NCBI GenBank assembly: GCA_947359465.1
Contig: OX375877.1
Span: 23,385,235-23,449,234 of the forward strand
Origin: Metellina segmentata
Lineage: Eukaryota > Arthropoda > Arachnida > Araneae > Tetragnathidae
Direction: 5' to 3'
DNA: 64,000 nucleotides
The notes under the pieces are model-generated. The model was not told the DNA's origin and made no database searches. It saw nothing but the letters and a program-made list of their open reading frames with translations. Position 1 is the first letter of the stretch. The number at the start of each line of letters is the position of its first letter. Shown here piece by piece: positions 10,871 to 21,205 of this stretch. Made by a program: the position numbers and the translations under genes.

Positions 10871-11098
10871 CTCCTCACTTTGTTGCGATCAAACTCTGGA
10901 GTAAATGATTCAATTTTTCTGAAATTCTAATCGTTTGTTTTTCTTTGTTAATTTTTCTTATCCACCATTTTTTATCGCCATCGAACAACTCCTTGGTGCG
11001 CCAATTTTTTCGTTATAAAGTTTAATTTTAATATAATTAATTGCTCTGTTCGTCTTATAGGTGTGCTTATATGTAAAAATCCACTCGTATTAACTAGT

Positions 11099-11554
11099 GG
11101 TTGTTGTTTGTTGTTTCTTATGCCTACACTGGCAGACTGGAATAGTGCCAGGCCTGTAGAAGACGGTAAGAGGCGAGTGGATGCGCCTTCCACGTTATTG
11201 AGCCCCATTGGGAGGAAGTCCGACTTTGCTCGACATACATGGCACATCCGTTTTACAGGAAGGCCCCTTTCATACATCCATTCACTCACACATATCGTAA
11301 TTTAGATCCCAATCAGAGGCCGATAACTCCCTGCTCAGGTACCCCCAGATGTATTGATTTGGTATGGGAACATGGGAGACTTTGTGACCACGACCTATTT
11401 AACGTGCCCCAGTCACCATTAGTGAACACGACGGTCTTTAGACAGGACGAAGTGCCGATCTCGCAATCATCAGAATTGCAGGCTCCGCCGAGGACAGAAC
11501 CCACAACCCTTCTGATGCGAGCCCGACGCTCTACTGACTGAGCTACCGCGGCTC
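11099..11554 (-). mobile_element. tRNA-derived SINE, 456 bp, with 13-bp target duplication
   Basis: On the minus strand it starts GAGCCGCGGTAGCTCAGTCA (A box) and has GGGTTGTGGGTTCTGTCC as the B-box region. A roughly 380-bp body follows, ending in an AAC-rich tail. CGTATTAACTAGT flanks both sides (11086-11098 and 11555-11567), a clean signature of LINE-mediated retroposition. The copy at 63524 belongs to the same family. Open frames inside it are not genes. Confidence 0.9.
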
Positions 11555-11628
11555 CGTATTAACTAGTTAATCTGCCTAGTGTAAAGCTCTTTCAATTTGC
11601 GGAGATTTGACCCTCTGTACATGAAGTA

Positions 11629-12428
11629 CTAGACACTGCGTGGCTAGCTCGGCGTTGCCCGTGTCCGCAACGCCGTGATGTAATTTAGTAATCTGGTTTA
11701 AAATTTAACGCTGATTTCAAATCCGTTGAAATTTTTCAATCTATTTGTAACGATTCCGATTTTACGGAAAAAGACTAAACAATTCCAGTGCCGAAGAGCA
11801 GTAAATGTAATCTGCATTTCCTGCCCTTAGCGTTAAAAAAACCATCTGTTCATTTTTGGAAAGCGAAAGTTGACGTGACATCACAATCTCTCTTGCGAAA
11901 ATATAAAAGATATATTTAATTTAAAAATAATCTATTTAAAGAAAATCATATATTTAGGTATTGATCGAATAAGATTTTTTCCGTAAATTTCAAATCCGTT
12001 GCAATTTTTACTCTGTCTTTAACAGTCTAGGAGATAGAAAAACTAACTACATAACTAAAGTTACAATTTTTTTTATCTCGTCTGCTGTAAAATCATTCTT
12101 TCGCGCAAAATGAAAATAATCTGTTCGCTCCCTTTTAGGATGACAAACCGTGGCATGGTTCCAAGGGCTGTCGTCAAGGTGCCGTGAGGGCGAAAAGTCT
12201 AAATTTTGATCCTCCTTCTTCCGCGGAAAAAGTTCCAAAGTTGAAAAAACTATTAAATAAATTTTAATATGTTCTAGATTGAATTTTAAAATTCACCTCG
12301 ACCCTAAAATTCCAAAAAATTCTCACTACCTGTGTGCCAAATCCCATTACTGTAAGTGCCATAGATTCGTCTGGATATTTGATCACAAGAAAGAAACAAA
12401 CAAACACTTCATTTTACATTAGTAGAGA
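11629..12428 (+). repeat. R800 repeat, copy 3, about 800 bp
   Basis: Runs from ACTAGACACTGCGTGGCTAG to the CAAACAAACACTTC tail and TAGTAGAGAT end. This is the longest plus-strand copy. TGTGCCAAATCCCATTACTG and GTAAGTGCCATAGATTCGTC near its 3' end match the minus-strand copies in units A, B and C. No coding frame is conserved. Confidence 0.65.
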
Positions 12429-12704
12429 TGATAAAAGCATTAAATATTTCTATTTGCATGAAACCTTATAATGTCACTTTATTTCATTGAGGAACAGACG
12501 TCCACGGGAGGCATATAACCTACCTCTACTCGATTAGAGAACAATTTCAACAAGAAGATTTTAAGCCCGCTGATTCGTTGGTTTCTCATTGTGACCTATG
12601 ACATCACTCACTCATAGTGCGCTTTCCTGAGAAGCATCAATATTTACGTGCAATGAGTCTCACTGCTCTCAGTAAAACTCTTTTCTGTCAGTTTTTCCTT
12701 TGTT
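12429..12704. repeat. Short repeat with an inverted partner at 15905-16018
   Basis: The part at 12483-12612 is similar in inverted orientation to 15905-16018: both contain GAAACCAACGAATCAG on one strand or its complement, followed by GCTTAAAA and GGTTATATG. The first bases (12436-12480) resemble 17397-17445 in direct orientation. No gene. Confidence 0.5.
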
Positions 12705-13545
12705 TTTATAAACTTATCATATACATAAAGAATTTTAATTATTTTTTGAACCCCTCTTTTAAAAAATATGAAGAAAATACAAGCGTTAATAAAGACTTTA
12801 AAAATGAAAAAAATGTATAGTGATTTTGTAAAATGTTTTAGATTTATTGATGATGAGACAAAACATAATGCTGTTTTAATATTTGTATGAAAATATTAGG
12901 ATATTTATGACGAAACTTGACATCTTTACTAGGCATTTGGAAATGAAAATCATGAAATATGTTCCTCAGTTACAAAAACATTTTCAAAACACAATAGCAA
13001 TGTAAAATACGTTTGACGTTTAAGAAAATGCAATAAAAAAATATTTAATGATTATACAGGTAATAAAACAAGCCTTTGAGGAGAGATTTAGTCAATTCAA
13101 GAGTATGGAAATACATTTCACTTTATTTTATATCCACACAAAACGAAATTCGAAACAATTGAGTTGAACGAACTTAAGTGGCTAGGTATCCAAAATTAAG
13201 AAATGCAATTAGTTGAATCTCAAAGCTAAAAGCAGCATAGTTTGGAAAAATAAATTTGATAACTTGATTTCCGAAGCAGAAGGGAATATGTCTAAAATTA
13301 GTGCAAATTACAATGATCCCACTTTAAAAATTGAAAATATTATATTAAACGTATGGGATTATATGCGAAATAATTTTATATCAATGTAGAAACTTTCTAA
13401 TGCTCTTTTAACGATGTTTGGATCCACAATACATGTGAAAAATTGTTTTCTTCGAGGAATTTTGAAAAGTCTACCAATGAAAATAATCTCGGAAATGAAT
13501 TGACTGCTATATGCGTTAAACTAGCGAATTCTTATTAAATTAACA
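12705..13545 (+). pseudogene. hAT transposase C-terminal relic
   Basis: It aligns with the hAT fragment at 20562-21205 (shared stretch from ATAAACTTATCATATACATA) but continues further. Near 13410 it decodes, with interruptions, to FGSTYM.EKLFSS, the hAT dimerisation-region signature. Stops and frameshifts are frequent and neither terminus is present. The relic stops where the AT-rich flank of the mariner begins. Confidence 0.65.
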
Positions 13546-13652
13546 TAAAATAACGTAACTAATTCTCATTAAATATACTTAACATACCTGCACACACATA
13601 TGCATACACATACCTGTAACTACATTATCCATTAAATATAATATATCATATA

Positions 13653-15072
13653 CAGGGTGTTTCAGTGAACCGTTTCAGAACTTCTAAGAGGGTAGGGTAC
13701 ATCCTGACGAACCAAAATCATATACCAATGGGCAGTCAGAAATGCTTTCCTGACGCGGTAGATGGCGTTGTGCGAAAATCCCGAGCTTTCGTGTAGGGAA
13801 TCTTCATTTCGCACAAGAACGCCAAGTTAGTAGGATGGATTATGCATTTGGCGTACGGGGCTGCAAATTGTAGTGGGCCTGCCGCACAGCGTTTGTACGC
13901 GGAACGATATCCGACGAGGCGTATCCCCAGTCATAATTTCTTTGCAAGACTGCACCAGAGGTTAGCTGAGACAGGTTCATTAGAAAGAGCTGACAGGGAC
14001 AGGGTAAGAACAGCACGGACTGCAGACGTCGAACAGAATGTGCTGCAGCATGTACAGGGGAATCCAAGAACGAGTACACGAAGTGTAGCAAACGCAGTCG
14101 GGGTTTTCCATTGCAGCGTCTGGAGGATTCTCCGAGAAGAAGACATGCATCCGTTTCACGTGCAGCGTGTCCAGACACAGCAACCGGAGGATTATGCACC
14201 TCGTATTGCTTTCGCACAGTGGTACCTTGGAAAATGTGCTACAAATCCCCTTTTTCCTGCTGAAGTGTTGTTTTCCGATGAGGCATCCTTCACAAGGGAA
14301 GGAATTTTCAACACGCATAACGACCATATCTGGGCGGTAGAGAACCCGCATGCAATACGACGTCGTGCAGCACAGATTCGATTTTAGGTCAATGTATGGG
14401 TCGGTATTATGGGAGATCACCTCATCGACCTTACCTGTTACCGTCTCGTCTAACCGGACCTAACTACTTGCTCTTTCTGCAGCAAATATTGCCACAACTT
14501 TTGAGAGATGAACAGATTTCTGCATCGACGCAACGGACAATGTGGTTCCAACACGATGGAGCCCCTGCCCATTATAGCGGAGATGTTCGTAACTACCTGG
14601 ATGTCACATTTGGTCAGCAGTGGATCGGACGTGGTGGTCCCGTGCGTTGGCCTGCTCGGTCACCCGACCTATCATGTCTTGATTTTTATTTCTGGGGTCA
14701 TCTGAAATCGCTAGTTTATGACACCCCTGTTGACAATGTTGAGGAGCTGGTTGCAAGAATTGCAGTAGAGAAATTCAAGATATGCCTGGAGTTTTCCAGA
14801 ATGTTCGGATGTCCATGCGTCGGAGATATGAGGCGTGCATTGTAGCCCGTGGAAGAAACTTCGAACACTTACTTTAATCCATGTGCCTTTTGCTTCTTTT
14901 CATGTATTATTAAAACGATTTCTCACTTACGGTCTCTTTTCTTTACGGTGCTTCTGTGTACAACACCGCTTCAGGAAAGCATTTCCGACCCCACATTGCT
15001 ATATGATTTCGAGTTGTCAGGATGTACCCAACCCCTCTTAGAAGTTCTGAAACGGTTCACTGAAACACCCTG
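13653..15072 (+). mobile_element. DD41D mariner-like element, broken copy
   Basis: The ends are CAGGGTGTTTCAGTGAACC and its inverted complement, within imperfect inverted repeats of about 107 bp (13653-13759 and 14966-15072). TA flanks both sides. It inserted beside or into a TA-rich tract; the right flank is a (TA)n microsatellite. The termini differ from those of the intact element at 61623, so it is a separate subfamily. Confidence 0.9.
13834..14877 (+). pseudogene. DD41D transposase pseudogene
   Basis: Protein blocks in order are: helix-turn-helix region (RLYAERYPTRRIPSHNFFAR, near 13890), the first Asp in VLFSDEASFTREG near 14270, the second in WFQHDGAPAHYSGDVRNYLD near 14550, and the third in SPDLSCLDFYFWGH near 14665. 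The spacing from second to third Asp is 41 residues, as in the intact copy. It is broken by a short deletion at the N-terminus, a TAG after AQIRF (about 14385), a frameshift near 14420 and another near 14770. The last frame ends NFEHLL at 14874. Confidence 0.88.
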
Positions 15073-15117
<45 letters not shown>

Positions 15118-15130
15118 GTATATATATATT
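15073..15130. repeat. TA-rich microsatellite
   Basis: Alternating TA with occasional TG interruptions begins at the right target duplication of the mariner. Confidence 0.85.
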
Positions 15131-16025
15131 AAGAATATTCTAAAAATATACCTATTAAAAACTCAGTGCAAGGGGGCTAGGCATGATTTCTCCCCTTTGA
15201 TATCCATTTTTGGCTCTTCACTTGCAAGAGTAAAAGTTGTAAAACAAAAAGAAATCGTTAACTTATTCAAGGATTAAAAAATTGAGAACAAAAAAAGTAG
15301 TTTTTTTCCATGCTCCCTAATTTCATTTTCAGGTGACCACCAGTTAGTGCTAAAAAATATTGAACATAACTTCTTAAAAAGGTTCGCCGTCCCTGGTCTA
15401 GGTGATTCAGTGCAAATACAAAACATGATAACTAAAACTTGAGAACTAGTCCAATTCGTTTCAGCTGTTTGCTAAGAATGCTTTGAAATTTTATGTCATT
15501 CGCAATCAGTTTCTGACAATCAACGCGAAAGCTCTCTTTTCTAAATCTGAGTAATTTCAGCCCATGTGATTCAGTGCAAATACAAAACTTGTAAACTTGC
15601 CCAAATATCACAAAATTGAAACTCTCGAACATACAAAATTAAAAAACAAGATGGAAAAATATTCAAAAGAAAGGGAAAACACATTAGAAAATCTTGGCAA
15701 TATTTTATTGAATACAATGATATTAGTGAATTCGAACGTTGATGATATACCTAACAGAACGATGTCTATAATAATAATTCCAAAGTAACTGTTACTAGAT
15801 ATGGATGCATTTGTAGTAAACCAAAATATATTAATACCTATGTACTGTGAAATGTAATTATAATTCTGCAGTGCAAGTAAATATTGATACTTCTAACGCA
15901 TGCTCATTGTACGCGAGTGACGTCATTTAGATCATGTGATAAGAAACCAACGAATCAGTGAGCTTAAAACTTTCATATGTCTTCTACTCAAGTAAAGATA
16001 GGTTATATGTCCCCGGGAGCAGTAA
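15131..16025. other. Unit-A spacer, no gene
   Basis: AT-rich sequence with no supported gene. TGATTCAGTGCAAATACAAA occurs twice, at 15403 and 15567. The right end (15905-16018) is the inverted partner of 12483-12612. Confidence 0.5.
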
Positions 16026-16467
16026 GTCCCGGTGCACACATCCGGTTTTTCAACATGCGGAGAAGCTGCGACACTGAAGCCCAACTATGCACACATAACC
16101 TTAAATGACGCAACTACTTATTTCTTGCCATTTGAGATACATATTCTATCGAAGAAAACGTGTTTATTTCGCTTACTTGGTGTAAAGAAAGTATATTTTG
16201 AAACAAAATAGACGTTACTGGATAAAACCATTTATTAGTTATTATTTATATTCCATTTGTTTATGAAAACAAGGTACTTCAGAACGGAGACTCATGTGCG
16301 GCGCCGTGGGGAACTGCGGTACAAATTGCGCGCAAGTAGGACGTGCGTCGCCGTAGCGGCGCCGGAGGCATGTGTGCATTGCTCCATTGGATCTAATATA
16401 TCTCAGACCGAATTTGCGTTGAGGCAGCGGCGCCGCACATTGAAAAACCAGATGTGTGCAACAGGCC
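16026..16467. mobile_element. MITE of about 440 bp with long imperfect inverted repeats
   Basis: The left end GGTGCACACATCCGG plus TTTTTCAACATGCGG pairs with the right end CCGCACATTGAAAAA plus CCAGATGTGTGCAAC. The outer bases (GGCC at the right, GTCCC at the left) are less alike. Flanking trinucleotides are TAA and TTA, so the target duplication is imperfect. The interior is unusually GC-rich for this window, which explains open frames on both strands. The terminal style resembles the TTA-flanked MITE at 31859 but the elements are not the same. Confidence 0.65.
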
Positions 16468-17739
16468 TTATAGGTCCTGTGCGGTTCTGCATTTAGAGCC
16501 ACATGGGTTTTAAAAATGTCTGCAACACGGGAAAAAGTTGCTTGCTTTAAATTCAATAGTCCTATAACTTAAAAAAAAATTTAAAGCTACATTTGCAAAG
16601 GAATCATCCAAGTAAAACAGTAAAACACCATTCCATTAGGTAAAAAAATTTGCTGCATTTTTAAAAATCGGAAATTGAAACAAATTTCGATGAAGATGAA
16701 ATAAACAACGAAGAAATTTCAAAGAAAAGGAAGTCAGAGCAGCCTTTGTTTCTATGTTTGGATTACACTACAACAAACACTTTATGTATAACACATTTAC
16801 ATATATTCTGCACCTTTTCAGACGTTCACACTACAGACACCAACTTCTGGAAGAGTAAAAATTATGTTAATTATTTAACGGAAAGTCTTTACTAGCAGTT
16901 TTAAAACTGTTGTAAAGTTTAACTTTATTAACGCGCTTCAACTATTACTAAAGTAATAGTTTTGAAAATAAGAATAGCAACCTACGAAGCAATGGCTCTC
17001 TTCAGAAGACGGATTGATAGAAACATTCGAAATTGAAAAAAATCACACTCCTAAGGAACATTGCCCTTTTTGACAGGAGGCATTGGAAAAACGAATATTT
17101 ATTTCGGTTGACAAGAAACTTAACGACACCATTTCATTTTATTACGAAACAAACAACTAACAATATAATTCAATGACAGACATCCTCACTCGGAAAAATC
17201 GATCCAATGACACCAACTATAGATAATATAAGGATTAATTTGATATTTACAACCAGAAAGTGGTTGGTGTGAGTCATTAGACTTCCATAATGTCCAACCT
17301 TTATTTTATTAACTTTAGCTTGTAACCCCAAAACAGATTTTAACCATTGAACATCGTTATACGCTTCAGTAGTCGTCTTCTTATTAAGAACGCTTGAGTG
17401 TGAATATTAAATATTTCCGTTGGCATGAAATTTTATACTGTGATTTCATTTCATTGAGTGAACAAAACTATTTGTAGTCTAATGAATACATCCGAAGGAC
17501 CAACTTCACGAAAAGCGTACAGTACTTTTTTGGGATAAACCCTTGAATTGTCTTGTTCTTTCATTGTGAGAAAAACCTCTGAAACTCAATTCAGTGACAA
17601 ACCAAGATTTTATTTATAAATAAACAAAAAATTCCACGCCACTTCATAAAAAGAAATCATAGTGCTACTGTTGACGATTTTCGGTCGAGATCAGTTATTA
17701 AGCTTTTATAATGGACCAAATCACAAAAGGTAGAGACCT
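16468..17739. other. Unit-A spacer, no gene
   Basis: No recognisable gene. The portion 17330-17590 aligns with 37805-38060 in unit B (for example ACATCCGAAGGACCAACTTC in both), marking where the two units become collinear again after their unlike spacers. Confidence 0.6.
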
Positions 17740-19057
17740 GGATGTAATCACGTCAAATCTAAGAAATTTTAGGACAACAGAACAAAGCAATCAATGAAAT
17801 TATTCGTTCTTCTGTAATACTACGAGGTTGTTAACGGTCGCACCTCTACAGGTTTATCTTTCCTTGTTAGGTGTCTAGAACCGGAGAACACTCGCGCTTA
17901 TCATTCATTATAGCTAAAAACCTCTCGCCCTTTGAAAATCACACAATTTCACGAAGATATCCTTAAGCATTTTCTTTCATGTTCAGGTGCAGTTTTCCAG
18001 GCTCCTCTTTCTTATTTAAATAACGAGAACGGGACATCAATAATGAGCAGTAATTCGACTCTAGATTTTTTGCTTCAAGCCTTTAGTGGACTTCGTTCAA
18101 GAAGTTAAGAATGTCGGAGGTCTGCCATCCGATATTCTTGAAATTGATAAGAAAATGGACACGGACCATAAAGGGGAAGCCCCCAAATCTCTTCTCTACA
18201 GACAATTCTAAGTTTAATGGGCACCTTTGGGAAAAAGTTTTAAAATATAGGATAGATACCATTAAAATTATCGTCGCACAAAAGCAACACAGTGGGCTAT
18301 TGGCGACGGTTCTTGAACAATCCAAAAGGGGAAAGCCTGATGATAACACCACGCAATTTTGAACTATGATCAGGTGACGAGATCAGCAACTGAGCTGACA
18401 CTCCCCCCCCCTCTCCAAATTTCTACACCTCGCCAACATGATAAGAGCACAGACTCAGAAAAAAAGAAAGAGTTCCAGTTCAAAAAGTACCTTTAGACTT
18501 TGTTGGTAGGAAGATAAGACTTGAGCTAACGTCGCGGTAAGAGCAACAGTATTGAAGACGGACCGTGAACAATCCGAAAGGGAAAGTCCAAGGAAAGTTG
18601 GGAGCTTCTTGCTGTCACTCTCGTCGAGGCCACGTGATCGTTCGAAAAAGGAATGGATTAAAAATACATTTTTTTAGACTTCCTAATGACACGGCTTCGC
18701 GGAGTGAACTTTCTTGATGTGGTCCCTCCTTGTTCTAGAAACTCGAACTTATGTACTTCAGTCTAATATTACTATTTGTTGTGTAGTTGTACCGTTCGTA
18801 CTGTTCGTTTCATGTGTCAAAATAAATTACAAAAAGACTTTTTGGACTTGAGGATTCTTTTCAATGGTTCCGCAAACCGGGAATATATTCTGTTAGGACT
18901 CCTTGTGATATTTATGGGATTCATGAACTACTGGAATATACGTCAATTACTTGGTTTGCTTTGACGGCTTTGAACCCGGATTCGTGGTATCATTCAAACA
19001 GTCAGTTTCAACTTGAGAGATACTGTAAACCTTCATTTAAATACGCCAGATTTAAAG
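17740..19057 (+). repeat. Leader region of BEL/Pao relic, unit A
   Basis: Shared with 41425-42825 in unit B and upstream of gag in both. It includes tail-type copies of the SINE body near 18293-18440 (CGCAATTTTGAACTATG..CAGGTGACGAGATCAG) and a short fragment near 18545-18600. CAAAATAAATTACAAAAAGA near 18816 could be a polyadenylation signal region of a decayed LTR, but no LTR pair was found. Short open frames are not supported as genes. Confidence 0.5.
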
Positions 19058-20345
19058 ATGGAGAATCCTGATAAATTAAAAACAAATCGAAAGCTTACAC
19101 GAAGTTCTTGTATTAAATTAATAACTAAAGCAGATTCTTTCTTAAAAAGTCTTGATACCGAAAGTGAAACTGACCAAGATAAACTTTTGGAATGTTTGCT
19201 AAATCTAGAATAAAAGCAAAGTAAACATAGAACTATAATTTTTAAAATTCAGGTAATATAACTGATAATGCGGTGTTTGAAACCGAAATTCAAAGTTTAT
19301 TTGATTATGATGAACACATAAGTGGTAATAAATTTAAAATAAAAAGTTAATTACAGAAGTTAAAGATTCAACATTATGTGTCTTCTCAAAGTTCTACGTT
19401 TCTAATTTGAATATTAGAAAGTCATCAGCTGCTATTAATTTGCCTAAGCTAAATGTTTCCACCTTTAATGGTGACTCAAGAGCATTTCTGGAATTTTTCA
19501 ACAGCTTCACAAGTGCTATCAATCAACAAGTGCTGACTCAAATGAGTGTTGACAAATTTATGTATTTAAAATATTTTCTATCGGGTGAAGGTTTCAAAAC
19601 TGTTGCTGGAATTTCTCTCACGGAAGAAAATTACAAATCTAATTCCAATTTGTTAAAGGATCGATATAGTAAACAAGAACATTCATTTAATCAATTGTTT
19701 AATGAATAAACTGTTAAAAATTAAGCCAGTTACGGTTACTTCAAATCTTTAAGGACTTAGAGGCTTGCATGACTAAAGCAAAGTTTGTATACGAAATTTG
19801 AATGCCATTGGAATTTCGTCCGGTACGTACGGTCATTTATTGATACCAATTTTGTTAAAACAGTTACCTCATAATCTAGTGGTAGAATTAAGAGAGATCC
19901 TGAAAGGGATCCTGAAAAGACCGGTAATAATAACGAACTGATAAATTTTAAAAATTTGAAATTGAATATCGAGAAGGGGCTAATGTGGTTTCTGGACTGC
20001 AACTGACAAATCACGAAACTTCTCGCTCGAAAGGTTATAATTAACCACCTAGATTTAAAACTAATGTCCCAACATCAGACGCATTATACACAATTTAAAA
20101 AAATGTTTGTATTTTCTGTAACTCTAACTCGCATATTGGATCCAAATGTAGATCTTTCACGAATGCACAGAAACGCTACAAGCTAAAAAAGGAAAGACGT
20201 TGTTATCGTTTTCTAGCTAGTAAACCTTTAATTTCCCAGTGTAAAGTAAAAATCCAACCCTGTGAAGCGTTTCGGAGTTTACAGCATAATTCATTATTTT
20301 GCCTCGAAACTAAAAATAAAAACGCATCTCAAGTGCAAACTCTAG
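19058..20345 (+). pseudogene. BEL/Pao gag relic, unit A
   Basis: The N-terminal piece begins MENPDKLKTNRKLTRSSC. A DUF1759-type capsid region reads LPKLNVSTFNGDSRAFLEFF and later KYFLSGEGFKTVAGISLTEE (19440-19640), matching the gag fold of BEL/Pao elements. Degenerate zinc-knuckle sequence follows near 20110-20320: CNSNSHIGSKC, FTNAQKRYK and CYRFL.SKPLISQCK. Several stops and frameshifts interrupt it. Confidence 0.8.
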
Positions 20346-20561
20346 AAAAAGCCTAAGTTACACAAGTTCCGGATAATTAAACCGTTTAGTCTTCCGATTC
20401 TTAGGGTGAAAATTCAATAAAGAGTTATACCACTTTACTACACCAGGAGGCTGCGTCATGTTCGCTAACGCTCGTCAACCCCTAAGAATTGAGCTAAACA
20501 GCATTGTATTCAATCCTGCAACAGCGCCGGCGGCGGCAGTAACTTTTTTTTTAATATAGAG
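20346..20561. repeat. Junction between gag relic and hAT fragment, unit A
   Basis: Contains TTCGCTAACGCTCGTCAACC, which resembles the R800 subtype interior near 7312. Protease and reverse transcriptase sequences expected here are absent. Confidence 0.4.
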
Positions 20562-21205
20562 CAGAAATGGCGAACCTATAACCCGCGGGTCAGACTTTGA
20601 CCCACGCATGCTTTTTAAATGACCCACGCATTGATTTCTATAAATTTATCATATACATAAAGAATTTAATTTATTATTTGAACACCTCTTTTAAAAAATA
20701 TGAAGAAAATACAAACGTTAATAAATAACTTAAAAATGACAAAAAATTTATAATAATTTTGTAAAATGTTTTAGATTTATTGCTTATATATAATGCTCTT
20801 TTAGGATTTATATGAGAATATTTGTATATTGATGACGAAATACATATTTACTAGGAATTTGGAAATGAAAATCATGAAATATTTTCTTCAACTAAAAAAA
20901 AATTTCCAAAACACAATAACAATGGAAAATACGCTTGACGTTCAAAAATATGCAGTCAAAAAATATTTAATCATCATAGAGGAAATAAAACAAGCCTTTG
21001 AGGAGAGATTTAATAAATTTAAGACTGTAGAAAATACATTTAACTTTATTTTATACCCACACAAAACGAAATTTGAAACAATTGAGTTGAACGAACTTAT
21101 GTGGCTAGGTATACAAAATTTAAAAATGCAATTAGTTGAACATCAAAGCTTAAATCAGCATAGTTTGGAAAAATAAATTTGATAACTTGATTTTCGAAGT
21201 AGAAG
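20562..21205 (+). mobile_element. hAT fragment inside BEL/Pao relic, unit A
   Basis: The left end CAGAAATGGCGAACCTATAA resembles hAT termini of the CAGGGATGGCGAACC type (unit B keeps GGGATGGCGAACC). The open stretch 20829-21176 has EEIKQAFEERFNKFKTVENT and FNFILYPHKT, in the style of the C-terminal half of GTF2IRD2/ZBED-like hAT transposases. No right terminus is present; BEL/Pao sequence resumes at about 21206. Confidence 0.6.

Noticed and set aside
11063..11541. Overlapping open frames on both strands
   Set aside because: They lie inside the SINE at 11099-11554 and are not conserved as protein in the copy at 63524.
16242..16556. 104-codon minus and 79-codon plus frames
   Set aside because: They fall in the GC-rich core of the MITE at 16026-16467; open on both strands because of composition.
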